DNA of 64,000 nucleotides from G963669295 sp963669295 (GCA_963669295.1 OY769938.1:1736001-1800000); one strand, 5' to 3'. Shown: positions 35,423-44,970, counted from the stretch's first letter. The notes: generated by a model from the letters alone, not told the origin. Numbers and translations: made by a program.

Positions 35423-37813
35423 ATGTTAGAAGTACTGAAACAACTCATGGAAAATGGCTTTAGTAAAGGAGTCATCCATCAATTCACCGGAAATGAACCC
35501 ATTGATGGAGCAGATGTTTCTATCAATGACCAGGCGCTCATCAACTTTGGCTCGTGCAGCTATTTGGGCCTGGAGTTTCATCCCGCACTAAAAGAAGGAG
35601 TAACAACGGCCGTGGCTGCTTATGGCACGCAATTCTCTTCTTCTCGCACCTACCTTTCGTTAGGGCTTTACCATCAGCTTGAAACGGCATTGGAACAAAT
35701 TTTTGAGCAACCTGTAATTGCCACTGCCAGCACCACGCTGGGTCATTTAGCGGCATTGCCAGTATTGGTGAAAGAAAACGACGCTGTAGTCATCGATTTA
35801 CAGGTACACTCTAGTGTACAAATGGCGGTTGAACTGCTGAAAGCGCGTAAAGTAAGCACCTATGTTATTCCGCACAACGACATGGATGCGCTGGAGAGTA
35901 AGATCAAGACCCTTCGTAGTAAGCACGATAAGATTTGGTATTTGGCCGATGGTGTTTATTCGATGTATGGCGATTGTGCCCCTGTGCACCAATTAGAATC
36001 ATTGCTCAATACCTATAAGAAATTTCATTTGTACATCGATGATGCACACGGAATGAGCTGGGCTGGCAAGCACGGTTGTGGGTACGTACGCAGTCAAATT
36101 GAGCACCACCCCAAAATGGTATTGGTGTCGTCGCTCAACAAATCATTCGCTTCCAGTGGAGGAGTATTGGTTTTTCCGAATGAAGCACTGAAGAAAGATG
36201 TACTAAACTGCGGCAGCACCATCATTTTTTCCGGCCCTATTCAGCCTCCTATGCTTGGCGCTGCACTGGCTTCCGCTCGCTTGCACCTTTCACCTGAAAT
36301 AAAGCAACATCAACAAGAGCTTCGAAAAAAGGTGGCCTTTACCAACCAGCGATTGAAGGAGTTGCACCTGCCTCAATACCGCGAAAGCGATAGCCCTTTG
36401 TTTTTTATTCCTTGTGGGATGATTCGTTACATCTTAAACATCATCCAGCGGTTAAAAGAGCAAGGGTATTACATCAACGCGGCATCATTTCCGGCTGTTC
36501 CTATGAAAAAAGGAGGGTTGCGGTTTATGATCAACAACAACCACAGCATTGCACAGATAGATGCCATGTTAGTTGCCCTGCAAAAAGCCTATGTTGCCGG
36601 GTTGGCCGAAGAGGGAAGCTCGTTGGAAGAGGTGGCCAAAACGTTCCGCATTCCATCGTTTAGTATTCCCGAAGCCAAACCAACAAATGTACTGCCCTTG
36701 CCGGCAAAGCTCACCTCCACCTTACACCGGTCCATCAAGGCATTTCCTGCCGATGAGTGGGATGCCTGCTTTCGACAAAAAGGCAACTTACTACACCACA
36801 ACTTGCTTCAGTTGGAAGATGTGTTTTCCAACAACCTGGAGTTAGAAAACAATTGGAAATTTTACTACTACGCTGTGCACGACGAACAGGGGGAGGAAGT
36901 GTTAAAGGCCTACTACACCTGTGCCCAAATGATGGACGATATGTTGGCCCCCGCAACTGTTTCAGCTAAGGTAAAAGAACAACGATCAACCGATCCCTAT
37001 TACCTTACCTCAAAGGTCATCATTTCAGGGTCGTTGTTCAGCAAAGGACAATCCATCCGTATCAATACCAATCACTCCAACTGGGAGCAAGCATTACAAA
37101 TGCTGGTACAGCAAATGCAAATTACTGCAGAACAGGAAAAAGCCTCCAAAATTTTATTGCGTGAACTGGATGACCTACAATCAATGGGTATAAAAGATCT
37201 AATGCTCGACCTTGGCTTTGTCGCCAATCAGTTGCCCAACAATTGTGTGGTGAATGACCTTTCGTGGGGCACCGTAGACGAAATGATGGCAGGCATGAAA
37301 CAAAAGTACCGGTACAGCTTGCGCAAAGAAATACTGGCACTAGAACACCTGTTTGAGGTGGCACACCACAAGCCAACAACACAAGCGGAACATTTACAAG
37401 GGTATCGCCTTTACCAGGCGGTACACGAAAAAGCCCTGGCCATTTCAGTATTTGAGTTGCCGTACGCCCTTTTTGAAATGATGGGCACGCATGAGCAATA
37501 CGATATTATTCGCCTTTACCTCAAAGAAGCCCCTGAGCAACCCGTAGCCATTATGTACAGCTACATCAACCATGGGGTGTACAATGCACTTACCGTTGGA
37601 CTGGATTACCGTTATGTGAAAACGCACAACACCTACAAACAAATTTTGTTTCAAACTGTAAAACGTGCGCATGCGCTTGGGTGCCATAAAGTAGATCTTG
37701 CTTATACCGCTGACATGGAGAAGAAGAAGGTGGGAGCCACTACCGAAACTGCTTATGCCTATACCTTAGCAATGGAACACTTTAGCTTTGCGCAATTGAA
37801 TGCCATCCGTTAA
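35423..37813 (+). CDS. Alpha-oxoamine synthase (PLP) fused to GNAT-type acyltransferase
   Basis: 796 residues in two modules. Residues ~1-395 are a PLP-dependent alpha-oxoamine synthase, the family of AONS (BioF), KBL, serine palmitoyltransferase and CqsA: NFGSCSYLGLEFHP near the start, YIDDAHGMSWAG and the PLP lysine in VLVSSLNKSFASSGG (Lys240). Residues ~430-796 resemble a BioF2/FemAB-like GNAT acyltransferase. Members condense an acyl-CoA with an amino acid and release CO2 to form an amino ketone; the fused GNAT domain could N-acylate that product, giving an amide lipid or signal. Substrates cannot be read from the sequence. The gene reads alone and ends at a hairpin shared with the convergent DUF2834 gene. 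Confidence 0.85.
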   Translation: MLEVLKQLMENGFSKGVIHQFTGNEPIDGADVSINDQALINFGSCSYLGLEFHPALKEGVTTAVAAYGTQFSSSRTYLSLGLYHQLETALEQIFEQPVIATASTTLGHLAALPVLVKENDAVVIDLQVHSSVQMAVELLKARKVSTYVIPHNDMDALESKIKTLRSKHDKIWYLADGVYSMYGDCAPVHQLESLLNTYKKFHLYIDDAHGMSWAGKHGCGYVRSQIEHHPKMVLVSSLNKSFASSGGVLVFPNEALKKDVLNCGSTIIFSGPIQPPMLGAALASARLHLSPEIKQHQQELRKKVAFTNQRLKELHLPQYRESDSPLFFIPCGMIRYILNIIQRLKEQGYYINAASFPAVPMKKGGLRFMINNNHSIAQIDAMLVALQKAYVAGLAEEGSSLEEVAKTFRIPSFSIPEAKPTNVLPLPAKLTSTLHRSIKAFPADEWDACFRQKGNLLHHNLLQLEDVFSNNLELENNWKFYYYAVHDEQGEEVLKAYYTCAQMMDDMLAPATVSAKVKEQRSTDPYYLTSKVIISGSLFSKGQSIRINTNHSNWEQALQMLVQQMQITAEQEKASKILLRELDDLQSMGIKDLMLDLGFVANQLPNNCVVNDLSWGTVDEMMAGMKQKYRYSLRKEILALEHLFEVAHHKPTTQAEHLQGYRLYQAVHEKALAISVFELPYALFEMMGTHEQYDIIRLYLKEAPEQPVAIMYSYINHGVYNALTVGLDYRYVKTHNTYKQILFQTVKRAHALGCHKVDLAYTADMEKKKVGATTETAYAYTLAMEHFSFAQLNAIR

Positions 37814-37823
37814 CCTTACTTCG

Positions 37824-37858
37824 AAAAGAGCGCAGCTATGCTTCGGCTGTTCTCTTTT
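37824..37858. terminator. Bidirectional hairpin between convergent genes
   Basis: AAAAGAG..CAGC and GCTG..CTCTTTT pair around a loop, with A and T tracts on both sides so that either strand ends in T residues. It overlaps the last codons of the DUF2834 gene. Confidence 0.5.
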
Positions 37859-38168
37859 CTTCCCTTAAGTATAAAAACAAAGGAAGCCCAGAGGCAAAAC
37901 CAAACAGAAAGGTTAGTGCCCACACTAAACCCACCTTTTTAATGCCATACCGCTTGCTCTCCTGGTAACTCCAAAGCATGAACACTGCCACAGCAAACAA
38001 TAGGTCAATGGCAAAAATGGATGAAATTCGGTTGGCAAACATGCCCTCCATGGTGGCTAAAGGGTCGGCATATAATAGCACATTTCCTGTTTCAATTGAC
38101 TCGATCGCGACAAAATAAGAGGGCAGGATAAACCCAACAACTGTTAATAACAAATAAATGCGTTTCAT
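37836..38168 (-). CDS. DUF2834 family small membrane protein
   Basis: 110 residues with three or four membrane helices: RIYLLLTVVGFILPSYFVA, ISSIFAIDLLFAVAVFMLW and VGLVWALTFLFGFASGLPLFLYLRE. The last helix with GLPLFLYLRE is typical of DUF2834. Function unknown. It is 56 nt downstream of the Crp/Fnr regulator on the same strand and may be its co-transcribed partner or target. Confidence 0.8.
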   Translation of the reverse strand: MKRIYLLLTVVGFILPSYFVAIESIETGNVLLYADPLATMEGMFANRISSIFAIDLLFAVAVFMLWSYQESKRYGIKKVGLVWALTFLFGFASGLPLFLYLREEKRTAEA

Positions 38169-38224
38169 GATTTAATTTTTCTTCAAAATTAAATCGCATG
38201 TTTGGCTCAATTCCTTAACCTCGG

Positions 38225-38800
38225 TTAAGATTTCTTAAGGTGTCTTCTTTTTATGCGGCTCAACGATTCGGGTTGCACCCCAATGTAGGAGGCAATGTAA
38301 TGTTGGGGTACCTGGTTTAAAATGTCAGGCCGTTCTTCCATGAGCTGGAAATAACGCTCTTCGGGAGTTAAGGTAAGCAATGAGGCAATGATGTTTTGAT
38401 GGGCTGCCAACTCATCTTCCATGATCACTTGTGCTAAAAACCCAAATTTTGGCGAAGCAGCCAACAACGCTGTGGTTGCTTTCGTGGTAATGGTAACCAC
38501 AGTAGTAGGCTGTATGGCCTGAAAGTTGAATTTCACAGGGGTTTGTTTGGTGAAACTCTCATACGCACTTATGAACGAATTGGGCGGATAAAAATAGGCT
38601 GTTTTTTCGTCGGGATCGGTGGTGTAAAACAAACGGACAAAGCCTTCAAGGTTAAAGAAAAAGGAAGTGGAAATATCGCCTTCCTTCAACAACATCTCTC
38701 CTTTTTTGAATTGATCTATGCGCAGTGTTTCTTTTAAATATGCCTGCTCTTCCTCACTCAATTCAACCACTCGATTCAGGTAATGTATCAGGCGCTCCAT
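38225..38800 (-). CDS. Crp/Fnr family transcriptional regulator
   Basis: 191 residues. The N-terminal cyclic-nucleotide-binding-like beta-roll (FKKGEMLLKEGDISTSFFFNLEGFVRLFY and KTAYFYPPNSFISAYESF) is followed by a dimer helix and a short helix-turn-helix, LNQVPQHYIASYIGVQPESLSRIKRR. No Cys cluster of the Fnr type is present, so oxygen sensing through an Fe-S centre is unlikely. Small Crp-like regulators of this form are abundant in Bacteroidota. ATG 38800 was chosen over a GTG four codons upstream. The DUF2834 gene downstream may be controlled with it. Confidence 0.9.
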   Translation of the reverse strand: MERLIHYLNRVVELSEEEQAYLKETLRIDQFKKGEMLLKEGDISTSFFFNLEGFVRLFYTTDPDEKTAYFYPPNSFISAYESFTKQTPVKFNFQAIQPTTVVTITTKATTALLAASPKFGFLAQVIMEDELAAHQNIIASLLTLTPEERYFQLMEERPDILNQVPQHYIASYIGVQPESLSRIKRRHLKKS

Positions 38801-38934
38801 GTTTATAACCACTTTGTTGTAGGTGTCACTAAATTATTAAATATTTTGCCCGTTGGAGATCTTTTTGGGCAAACATTTCCCCTATGTTTTTCACGATAAG
38901 GTGCTGTTGTTATTACTTTCTCCTCTAAATAGAT

Positions 38935-38942
38935 TAGCTTTG
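38935..38942 (+). promoter_or_regulatory. Candidate -7 box upstream of the gene at 38968
   Basis: TAGCTTTG matches TAnnTTTG, 25 nt before the ATG, giving a short leader. A TTG at 38907-38909 is 25 nt upstream, longer than the usual spacer. Confidence 0.4.
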
Positions 38943-38967
38943 TTGCAATCTCAAAGTTACTGCTACA

Positions 38968-40632
38968 ATGAAAACCTTAACACTACTCCTCGTATTTGCG
39001 GTGGTATTTTCTATTACTGCATTTGGTCAAACCAACGAAACCGATCCTAGCTTTTACAGCTGGAAAAAAGGCAAAACAGAACCGCAATTGGGTTATGTGG
39101 TGCTTAAATCAGATAAGAAACTGGAGGGCATGCTGTCGCTGGAAGGTAGTCCGGGGCATGTAGAAGAAATTGTTTTTGTAGATGGCAATGGCAAAGAAAT
39201 CAAGTTTCCCCCGGCTGCTCTAAAAGCCTATGGGTTAACCATTACTGCCAAAGCCAAAGACGGCTCTACAGTTACTCAAACCATGTTGAACGAAAGCCCA
39301 GAAGCCTTATACGAATGGAGAAACAAAGGTGAAACCATGGGCAAGGTAATTACCAACACCAAGCCCCGCAATGGCTATGTGGTATTGATGGACGGCACCC
39401 AGGTAGAAGGTGAATTGCAACTGAAAAAGCAAGATGGGAAGTTTCATGAAGTAGTGATTAAAAACGCTGCCGGCAAGCAAAAATTCAAGCCAGCAAATGT
39501 AGCCCGCTATGGGTTATCGCTTACCATCGCTGAGTTGACCAACAATGGCGAAAAGGTAAAGAAAGACCCACACCTTAACTTTCATGAAGGCACATTATTC
39601 ATGAAAAATGGAGAGGAAAAAAAGGGATGGATCGCCTTCAAAAAACACACCCTGGTGAATTCCAGCAAATCGAGCATGGGGCGCAAGTACAACCACATCT
39701 TGTATGCATCATCGCGCGATGCTAATGTAACCACCATTAAAAATGAAGACGTAAGTAAAATTAGCCGTATGCTCCCTACAGGCGAAGCGAAATACCAAAA
39801 CCTCGAAAACTGGTTTGTTCCTGAAGGGGCAATGGATCAGGCTGATTATAAAGATGAAACCCGTGAGTTTCAGCAAGGAGCACTTACCCTCACTGATGGC
39901 TCTACATTAGAAGGAGAAATTGCGCAACAAAAAAATGGCCGGTTCTACAGCCGCTCGGTGATGTTTAGAGATCAATCGGGCAACCTTGCCAAGTACGGCC
40001 CCGACAAGGTAGAATCGTTTTATCAGGTGGTACAAGGACAAAAGAAAGAAATGATTAAGGTACGCACTGTATTTGTAGAGCAGGAATACAAAGGGAAAAC
40101 ATTTGTAATGTACCGCAATCCTTTTCCTACCAGTGTTAGCAAATTTTGGAGTGGCATGGCTGCTACTGCTACTGATATTGGTACCTCGCAAGCGGCAGCT
40201 GCCGCTGCCCGTTCGGATGAAAAGAAGAATGATTACGACAGCAACCTCGATAGCTTGTTGAAAGTGGCCAGTAAAGAAGAGTTGATCGAAATGCGCGATG
40301 CTTATGTGGCGTTGGGTGGTTACGAAAGTTACGATGAAGCCATTGAGCATTCAAAAAACGAGTCGTACAAAACCCAATTGCAGTCTATGGAAATGGCCAT
40401 TGCAGGAAAAGAAGTTTCCTCGCAAGTGCGCGTGATGAAGAAAGAATGGATCATTAAAAACACCAAAAATGGTGAAGAACAGATGATCACCAAATCCGAC
40501 TTTAAAAAGCAGATGGAAGTGCTCTTAATGGGCTGTTATACCTACCTCTCGCTCGACAAAAAAGACCAGAAGCAATACCACGATTTCAAGTTGCTCAAAG
40601 CAACATTGGAGATGCTCGACGAATGCTATTAA
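38968..40632 (+). CDS. Secreted repeat protein of unknown function
   Basis: 554 residues with a signal peptide (ending ITAFGQ). Three or four beta-rich repeats of about 60 residues recur: GYVVLKSDKKLEGMLSLEG..., GYVVLMDGTQVEGELQLKK... and GALTLTDGSTLEGEIAQQK..., each ending in a KYGPDKV- or AARYGLSL-like strand. The last ~150 residues are helical and charged. It is exported to the periplasm or outer membrane; no sorting domain is visible. Function unknown. A small lipoprotein gene follows after 9 nt, so the two should be co-transcribed. Confidence 0.78.
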   Translation: MKTLTLLLVFAVVFSITAFGQTNETDPSFYSWKKGKTEPQLGYVVLKSDKKLEGMLSLEGSPGHVEEIVFVDGNGKEIKFPPAALKAYGLTITAKAKDGSTVTQTMLNESPEALYEWRNKGETMGKVITNTKPRNGYVVLMDGTQVEGELQLKKQDGKFHEVVIKNAAGKQKFKPANVARYGLSLTIAELTNNGEKVKKDPHLNFHEGTLFMKNGEEKKGWIAFKKHTLVNSSKSSMGRKYNHILYASSRDANVTTIKNEDVSKISRMLPTGEAKYQNLENWFVPEGAMDQADYKDETREFQQGALTLTDGSTLEGEIAQQKNGRFYSRSVMFRDQSGNLAKYGPDKVESFYQVVQGQKKEMIKVRTVFVEQEYKGKTFVMYRNPFPTSVSKFWSGMAATATDIGTSQAAAAAARSDEKKNDYDSNLDSLLKVASKEELIEMRDAYVALGGYESYDEAIEHSKNESYKTQLQSMEMAIAGKEVSSQVRVMKKEWIIKNTKNGEEQMITKSDFKKQMEVLLMGCYTYLSLDKKDQKQYHDFKLLKATLEMLDECY

Positions 40633-40641
40633 TGCCTTGTC

Positions 40642-41040
40642 ATGAAGCCCTGCTTTGTTTTACTGGCATTGGGCTTGTTGCTTTCCTGTGAGTTTGGACA
40701 AGAAAGCGATGGTAATGACCCATTAGAGCTTCTGATAAAATCGTCTGACGAATTTGTTGTTGAAGATGGAGCCAGTATTGATGAAGAATACGGCTCAACA
40801 CAACAATTCCAGCAGCACTTTTTTAATGTTGAATACTTGCAAGACACCATTTATGCGGAAGCCATTTTATCCGTGAATGTGTGTGGTGATGCCCGAGCCG
40901 CAATAAAAATCAATGGAGATACCCTTTTTCTCACCACGCAAGAGCAAAAAGAAACCCTATGTACCTCTAGCAATTGGCATAAATACCATTATTGGATTAA
41001 AAACCCAACCAACAAGCAGTACATTGTTCGGCAAGAATAA
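40642..41040 (+). CDS. Small putative lipoprotein
   Basis: 132 residues. The N-terminus has a lipobox, LLLSCEFGQ, so it is probably lipid-anchored. The rest is acidic with a C-terminal beta-rich part (SVNVCGDARAAIKINGDTLFL). No family recognised. It begins 9 nt after the preceding secreted protein gene and stops 53 nt before the AraC-type regulator gene. Confidence 0.75.
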   Translation: MKPCFVLLALGLLLSCEFGQESDGNDPLELLIKSSDEFVVEDGASIDEEYGSTQQFQQHFFNVEYLQDTIYAEAILSVNVCGDARAAIKINGDTLFLTTQEQKETLCTSSNWHKYHYWIKNPTNKQYIVRQE

Positions 41041-41093
41041 ACTATATTCATTGTAGCAAAACAGGTTTGTTTTAACGCTAAGGTGAATAAAGG

Positions 41094-42083
41094 GTGAACA
41101 TTACTTTTATCATACTTCTTCTTGCAGTTTTTACATTGGTTTACCTGGTGCAGCACCTGTTCAAGGTTAATGTAAAAGGAGCACACCAATATACATGGTG
41201 GTTGGCAGTTGCTCTAACACTTGTGTTGGCCGAAGCCTGCCTTACTCTTTTAGGGGGCATTTATCACCTCCCTCATTTTTACCTGATTACCTTCCCCATG
41301 AAATTCATGGTGCCAGTGATATTGCTACTTATCGGCATGAGGGAGTTGGGTGTTCAGGCAAAGCCTGCCTTCTTTAAAAAAAGACCCCGCCTTGTTACCC
41401 TCCCTATTTACCTCCTCTTGCTTCCCATCTTTTCTCTTGACGCTCCCGAAAAGCTGGAGGTTATTCACCAAACACCAAATGGGGTCGTCCTACTTACCTG
41501 GTTGTTGTTGCTTGTGAATATAATGGCATTGGTACGGTTATTCGTGTTGAGGCAGGCGACTACAAAAGGAAGACTTGCCTCGATGTGGATGATTGTTGCC
41601 CTAACCCCTTATACCTTGATCCAGGGAGTAGGCGTAGTTCTTCCTTCACTGATGCCATTCATTGATGTGATCGCTGTTGTTGTGGTAGGAACATTCTTTG
41701 CGACTTTTAGGGTTAAGTCATTGAGCGCATTGAGGCAATCAAACACTGCATTGATCGAGCAAATTAAGGTTGCAGTTATTGAACAAAAACTATTCTTGAA
41801 ACCCAACCTTAGCCTCAATGCTCTTTCTCGTGAACTGGGAAAAACACCCAACCAAATTTCTAAAGCCATCAACTCTACCATGGCCATGAGCTTTAACAAC
41901 TTCATCAATGAGTGTCGGGTAAATGAAGTCATTGCCTTATTAAAGGACCAAAAAAATGAGAAGTTTACCCTGGAGGGCATCTCAAAAATGGCGGGCTTTA
42001 ACTCTACTACCACCTTCAATGCAGCCTTCAAAAAAGCCACCGGAAAAACGCCCGTAGAGTATAAAAGGTTGACCAAATCATGA
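41094..42083 (+). CDS. AraC-family regulator with membrane N-terminus
   Basis: 329 residues. The first ~215 residues contain six or seven membrane helices (ITFIILLLAVFTLVYLV onwards). The C-terminus is an AraC-type double helix-turn-helix: LSLNALSRELGKTPNQISKAINS and FTLEGISKMAGFNSTTTFNAAFKKATGKTPVEYKR. Such proteins are membrane-bound transcription factors in Bacteroidota. The start is GTG at 41094, after an AAGG-like site; no ATG occurs near it. The putative membrane-linked peptidase gene follows 69 nt downstream and could be its target. Confidence 0.88.
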   Translation: MNITFIILLLAVFTLVYLVQHLFKVNVKGAHQYTWWLAVALTLVLAEACLTLLGGIYHLPHFYLITFPMKFMVPVILLLIGMRELGVQAKPAFFKKRPRLVTLPIYLLLLPIFSLDAPEKLEVIHQTPNGVVLLTWLLLLVNIMALVRLFVLRQATTKGRLASMWMIVALTPYTLIQGVGVVLPSLMPFIDVIAVVVVGTFFATFRVKSLSALRQSNTALIEQIKVAVIEQKLFLKPNLSLNALSRELGKTPNQISKAINSTMAMSFNNFINECRVNEVIALLKDQKNEKFTLEGISKMAGFNSTTTFNAAFKKATGKTPVEYKRLTKS

Positions 42084-42152
42084 TTTCGTCAGCATTTGCA
42101 ATGCCATAAGCACCATCATTTTTTTGTTTTCGTGTACTTGCAATAAAAAAAC

Positions 42153-42929
42153 ATGAAAGCATTTGTATTTCTTTTTATGCTTGGGTCGCTGCAACTGGTA
42201 GCACAACACGATAGCCTGGATGGAAAGATCAGGAGCTACAGTTATGCCATTCATTATTCTACCAACGACTCTTTTGCTGCACCAATAGATCAATACGTAG
42301 ATGATGGGTTGACTTTTGTTGCTGGTTTTTTGAAGAAAGATTTTAAAAACACGGTTGAGGTATTCCTCTTCCCATCGCGCAATCAATTGAACCAGCAATG
42401 GCAAAAAGCGTGGGGAATGCCAACCTTTAACTCCGAGTGTTGGATGGTTGGCAGTGGGGTAGAAAGTCGTCTTGATTTATTATCGCCTATGGCATGGAAG
42501 AAGGAGGCCTGCGAACACGACCCCAATGATTGGAATGAAATTAAACGCCTCGTTTTTCACGAACTCACCCATGTTTTACACAGCGATTACAACCGTTCTC
42601 CTGCATTCGACAGCATCCATAACATCGATTGGCTGGTAGAAGGGTTGGCCACCTATGTTTCAGGGCAGCTGGATGAAGAAAGGTTGTTAAATGCCGTCTC
42701 TTTTGTTCGATCAACCGGTGGGCCAGAGCAGCTCTCAATGTTTTGGAAGGGAGAAAACAAGTACGGATTATCAGGTTCCATGGTGGCTTATATCGATGCC
42801 AAATATGGCCGCAACACCTTGAGTAGTCTTTTGGAATACAACACTGTTGAAGAGGTATTAAAAGCTTTGGATGTTACGGAAAAAGAATTGATCCATCGCT
42901 GGAAAGAGGCATTGCTGAATGCGAAATAG
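42153..42929 (+). CDS. Exported peptidase-MA-like metallopeptidase
   Basis: 258 residues with a signal peptide (MKAFVFLFMLGSLQLVAQ). The zinc motif HELTH covers residues 136-140, with a downstream Glu163 in WLVEGLATY, which is the gluzincin pattern of the peptidase MA group. The N-terminal third (YSYAIHYSTNDSF...VEVFLFPS) fits the same family. It should be a periplasmic or secreted zinc peptidase of narrow specificity. No sorting domain is seen. Substrate unknown. Confidence 0.82.
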   Translation: MKAFVFLFMLGSLQLVAQHDSLDGKIRSYSYAIHYSTNDSFAAPIDQYVDDGLTFVAGFLKKDFKNTVEVFLFPSRNQLNQQWQKAWGMPTFNSECWMVGSGVESRLDLLSPMAWKKEACEHDPNDWNEIKRLVFHELTHVLHSDYNRSPAFDSIHNIDWLVEGLATYVSGQLDEERLLNAVSFVRSTGGPEQLSMFWKGENKYGLSGSMVAYIDAKYGRNTLSSLLEYNTVEEVLKALDVTEKELIHRWKEALLNAK

Positions 42930-43003
42930 AACTTTGACCAGAGATAACGAATGCTGTTAGCTACTATTTCATTCAAGAAAAGTATCTTGCTTAAAAAAAG
43001 AGG

Positions 43004-43465
43004 ATGACTCCATTAGATCGACTTCAAGAACTTGGCCTCACGCTTCCTGAAGTATCCACTCCCGGAGGCAATTACGTATCCGTGAATGTAAGAAAAGACA
43101 TTGCTTACGTTGCCATTCAGTTTCCTATTTTAAACGAAGCATACCTTTACCAGGGGCGCCTTGGTAGTGGGGTGGATACTGCGGATGGGTACAAAGCCAT
43201 GGAGTTGTGTGCTTTAAACGTACTGGCACAGGTTCATCATAAAGTTGGGTTTGATCAACTCATTGGGTTAAACCATATCGATGCCTATTTTCAGGCAACA
43301 GATGGCTGGGACGAGGCTCCAACAGCAGTGAACGGTGCTTCTGATCTATTTGTACGTGTTTTGGGCGATAAAGGACAACATTCCCGTGCCATATTTGGAG
43401 TGGATAAGCTCCCTCGAAATTTTAGTGTAGGGCTCACTGCTACCTTCACGGTAAAGCCAACATAA
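43004..43465 (+). CDS. RidA/YjgF family protein
   Basis: 153 residues, slightly longer than canonical RidA. It matches the chorismate-mutase-like RidA subgroup: RLQELGLTLPEVSTPGGNYVSVNV at the start, and RAIFGVDKLPRNFSVGLTATFTV at the end. RidA proteins hydrolyse reactive enamine/imine intermediates; many members of this subgroup lack a proven function. Cytoplasmic. It ends 4 nt from the convergent membrane protein gene. Confidence 0.88.
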   Translation: MTPLDRLQELGLTLPEVSTPGGNYVSVNVRKDIAYVAIQFPILNEAYLYQGRLGSGVDTADGYKAMELCALNVLAQVHHKVGFDQLIGLNHIDAYFQATDGWDEAPTAVNGASDLFVRVLGDKGQHSRAIFGVDKLPRNFSVGLTATFTVKPT

Positions 43466-43469
43466 GCCA

Positions 43470-44234
43470 TTAATCACTACCAACCTCTTCCACATACGCC
43501 CTGGCCATCTTGCGGTACTTCTTTGTCCATTGGCGGTATTCTTTGTAATACATCACAGGTATTTTTGCAAAGTAATTGGTTGGTGCATTTTCATTGATGA
43601 TCATTATACGATCGATGTATACTGCTATGCGTTGTCCTTTGTCTTTAATGCCGATGCTAATGGAGTAGATGGTGTCGGTTCCAATCACAACGTCTTTTAA
43701 CACATATTTTGGAAGTGTTTTGCCGTTTACCTCTATGGTAGAGTGCAACGAGTAGTTGATGTGACGTTGCTCCAACTGTTCTAAGAAAACTGCTTTGGTC
43801 ATTTTAAGCCGTACAAATTGTTGTACGCTTACCACGTTTCCTGCATACTGATCGGGGGCTGAAGTGGCTACAATAGCAAAAAGGGTAAGTACTACCATGG
43901 GGTAGGCCACCATCTTTTGTAGCAAAGGCCTCCAGTTGGTTTTTGGACGATAGTAGTAAGCCGGCCACAGTACCAACACACACAAAATATCCGTATAATC
44001 TACCGTGCGCTGTAATGGAATAATTTCCCAACCGTTCCACCCATCAATTAAGGGCTGGCTGTAGGGTGTTTTCCACCAGGCAAAGGCAATGGCTGTGGCC
44101 CAAAACATCGCCTTCTTATACCGCGGTTGCCATGCTGTAAGAAAAAAAGCAAACACCACCACACCTACTACATCCGACAGTTTGCCGATGAACCAGTTGT
44201 GGTATTCCGCTTTAAGAAAACCGTCGTTAAGCAT
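43470..44234 (-). CDS. Membrane protein of unknown function
   Basis: 254 residues. Four membrane segments lie in the first ~150 residues (VVGVVVFAFFLTAWQP, AMFWATAIAFAWW, ILCVLVLWPAYYY, MVVLTLFAIVATS), followed by a ~100-residue soluble domain rich in beta strands and charged residues. The family is not recognised. ATG 44234 is chosen over the TTG codons before it. The 3' end is convergent with the RidA gene. Confidence 0.72.
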   Translation of the reverse strand: MLNDGFLKAEYHNWFIGKLSDVVGVVVFAFFLTAWQPRYKKAMFWATAIAFAWWKTPYSQPLIDGWNGWEIIPLQRTVDYTDILCVLVLWPAYYYRPKTNWRPLLQKMVAYPMVVLTLFAIVATSAPDQYAGNVVSVQQFVRLKMTKAVFLEQLEQRHINYSLHSTIEVNGKTLPKYVLKDVVIGTDTIYSISIGIKDKGQRIAVYIDRIMIINENAPTNYFAKIPVMYYKEYRQWTKKYRKMARAYVEEVGSD

Positions 44235-44604
44235 CAACAACCTAAGGCGATGATGAAAATAGGATTAATCAAATATCGCATCATTCTGTTTTTTTTAGTG
44301 GTTCATTCAAGCTTGAATAAACAAGTGGTTTTCAATGGATGACAAAGGAATGAAACGTTCCTTGTTGGTTAGGCAGCATGCATTGAAAAGCAAATGATAG
44401 CGCTATCTCCTTAATTTTAATCGTATTAAAGATACCGTTTTCCCTGAATGTTGCGATTATCGTGCCAAGGTGTGTTGGCTATGTTTACTGGCTGGCAAGA
44501 ATTGAAGTGATATTGCTACTGCTTTCTGAAACCTAATATTGGGGTATTGAATTAGAAAAGTGGTTCTTGTTTAAGAACCACATATCCACAACAGTGTTTA
44601 TTGC
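44235..44604. other. Intergenic region without recognised gene
   Basis: About 370 bp between the start of the membrane protein gene and the stop of the DUF2200 gene. I see no open frame of note on either strand; the only structure is the terminator at 44560-44581. Confidence 0.5.
44560..44581 (-). terminator. Intrinsic terminator of the DUF2200 gene
   Basis: GTGGTTCTT and AAGAACCAC form a perfect 9-bp stem around a 4-nt loop. On the minus strand it is followed by TTTTCTAATT. It lies 24 nt beyond the stop at 44605. Confidence 0.75.
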
Positions 44605-44970
44605 TTACGCCTGTCTCAAAATTTTCTCCATCTTCCTGCCTTTCGCCAATTCGTCTACCAATTTATCTAAATACCTTACTTGTTTGGTAATTGGGTTTTC
44701 AATTTCCTCGATTCGATAGCCACAAATTACTCCTGCAATTAAATGAGCATTCGGGTTCAGGTTGGCCTTCTTAAAGAAGGTTTCAAAATTCACTTTTTCG
44801 TTGATCAGTTCTTTCAGCTTTTTCTCATCAAACCCTGTTAACCATGCGATTACTTGATGTAGTTCTTCCTTGGTCCTGCCTTTTTTCTCAACTTTTGTAA
44901 TGTAATGCGGATATACCGATGCAAATGTCATTTGCGCCATTCGTTTATCGTGTTCTGGTGTTGTTTTCAT
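44605..44970 (-). CDS. DUF2200 family protein
   Basis: 121 residues beginning HDKRMAQMTFASVYPHYITKVEKKGRTKEEL, the conserved start of DUF2200. The next region, VIAWLTGFD, and the motif NPNAHLIAGVICGYRIEEIENP complete the family. It is a small cytoplasmic protein of unknown function, often alone. It has a strong terminator downstream, so it is probably monocistronic. Confidence 0.9.
   Translation of the reverse strand: MKTTPEHDKRMAQMTFASVYPHYITKVEKKGRTKEELHQVIAWLTGFDEKKLKELINEKVNFETFFKKANLNPNAHLIAGVICGYRIEEIENPITKQVRYLDKLVDELAKGRKMEKILRQA

Noticed and set aside
35423..37813. Biotin (BioF) or sphingolipid (SPT) enzyme
   Set aside because: The fold is that of the family, but the C-terminal GNAT fusion and the absence of bio or sphingolipid genes nearby do not support either assignment.
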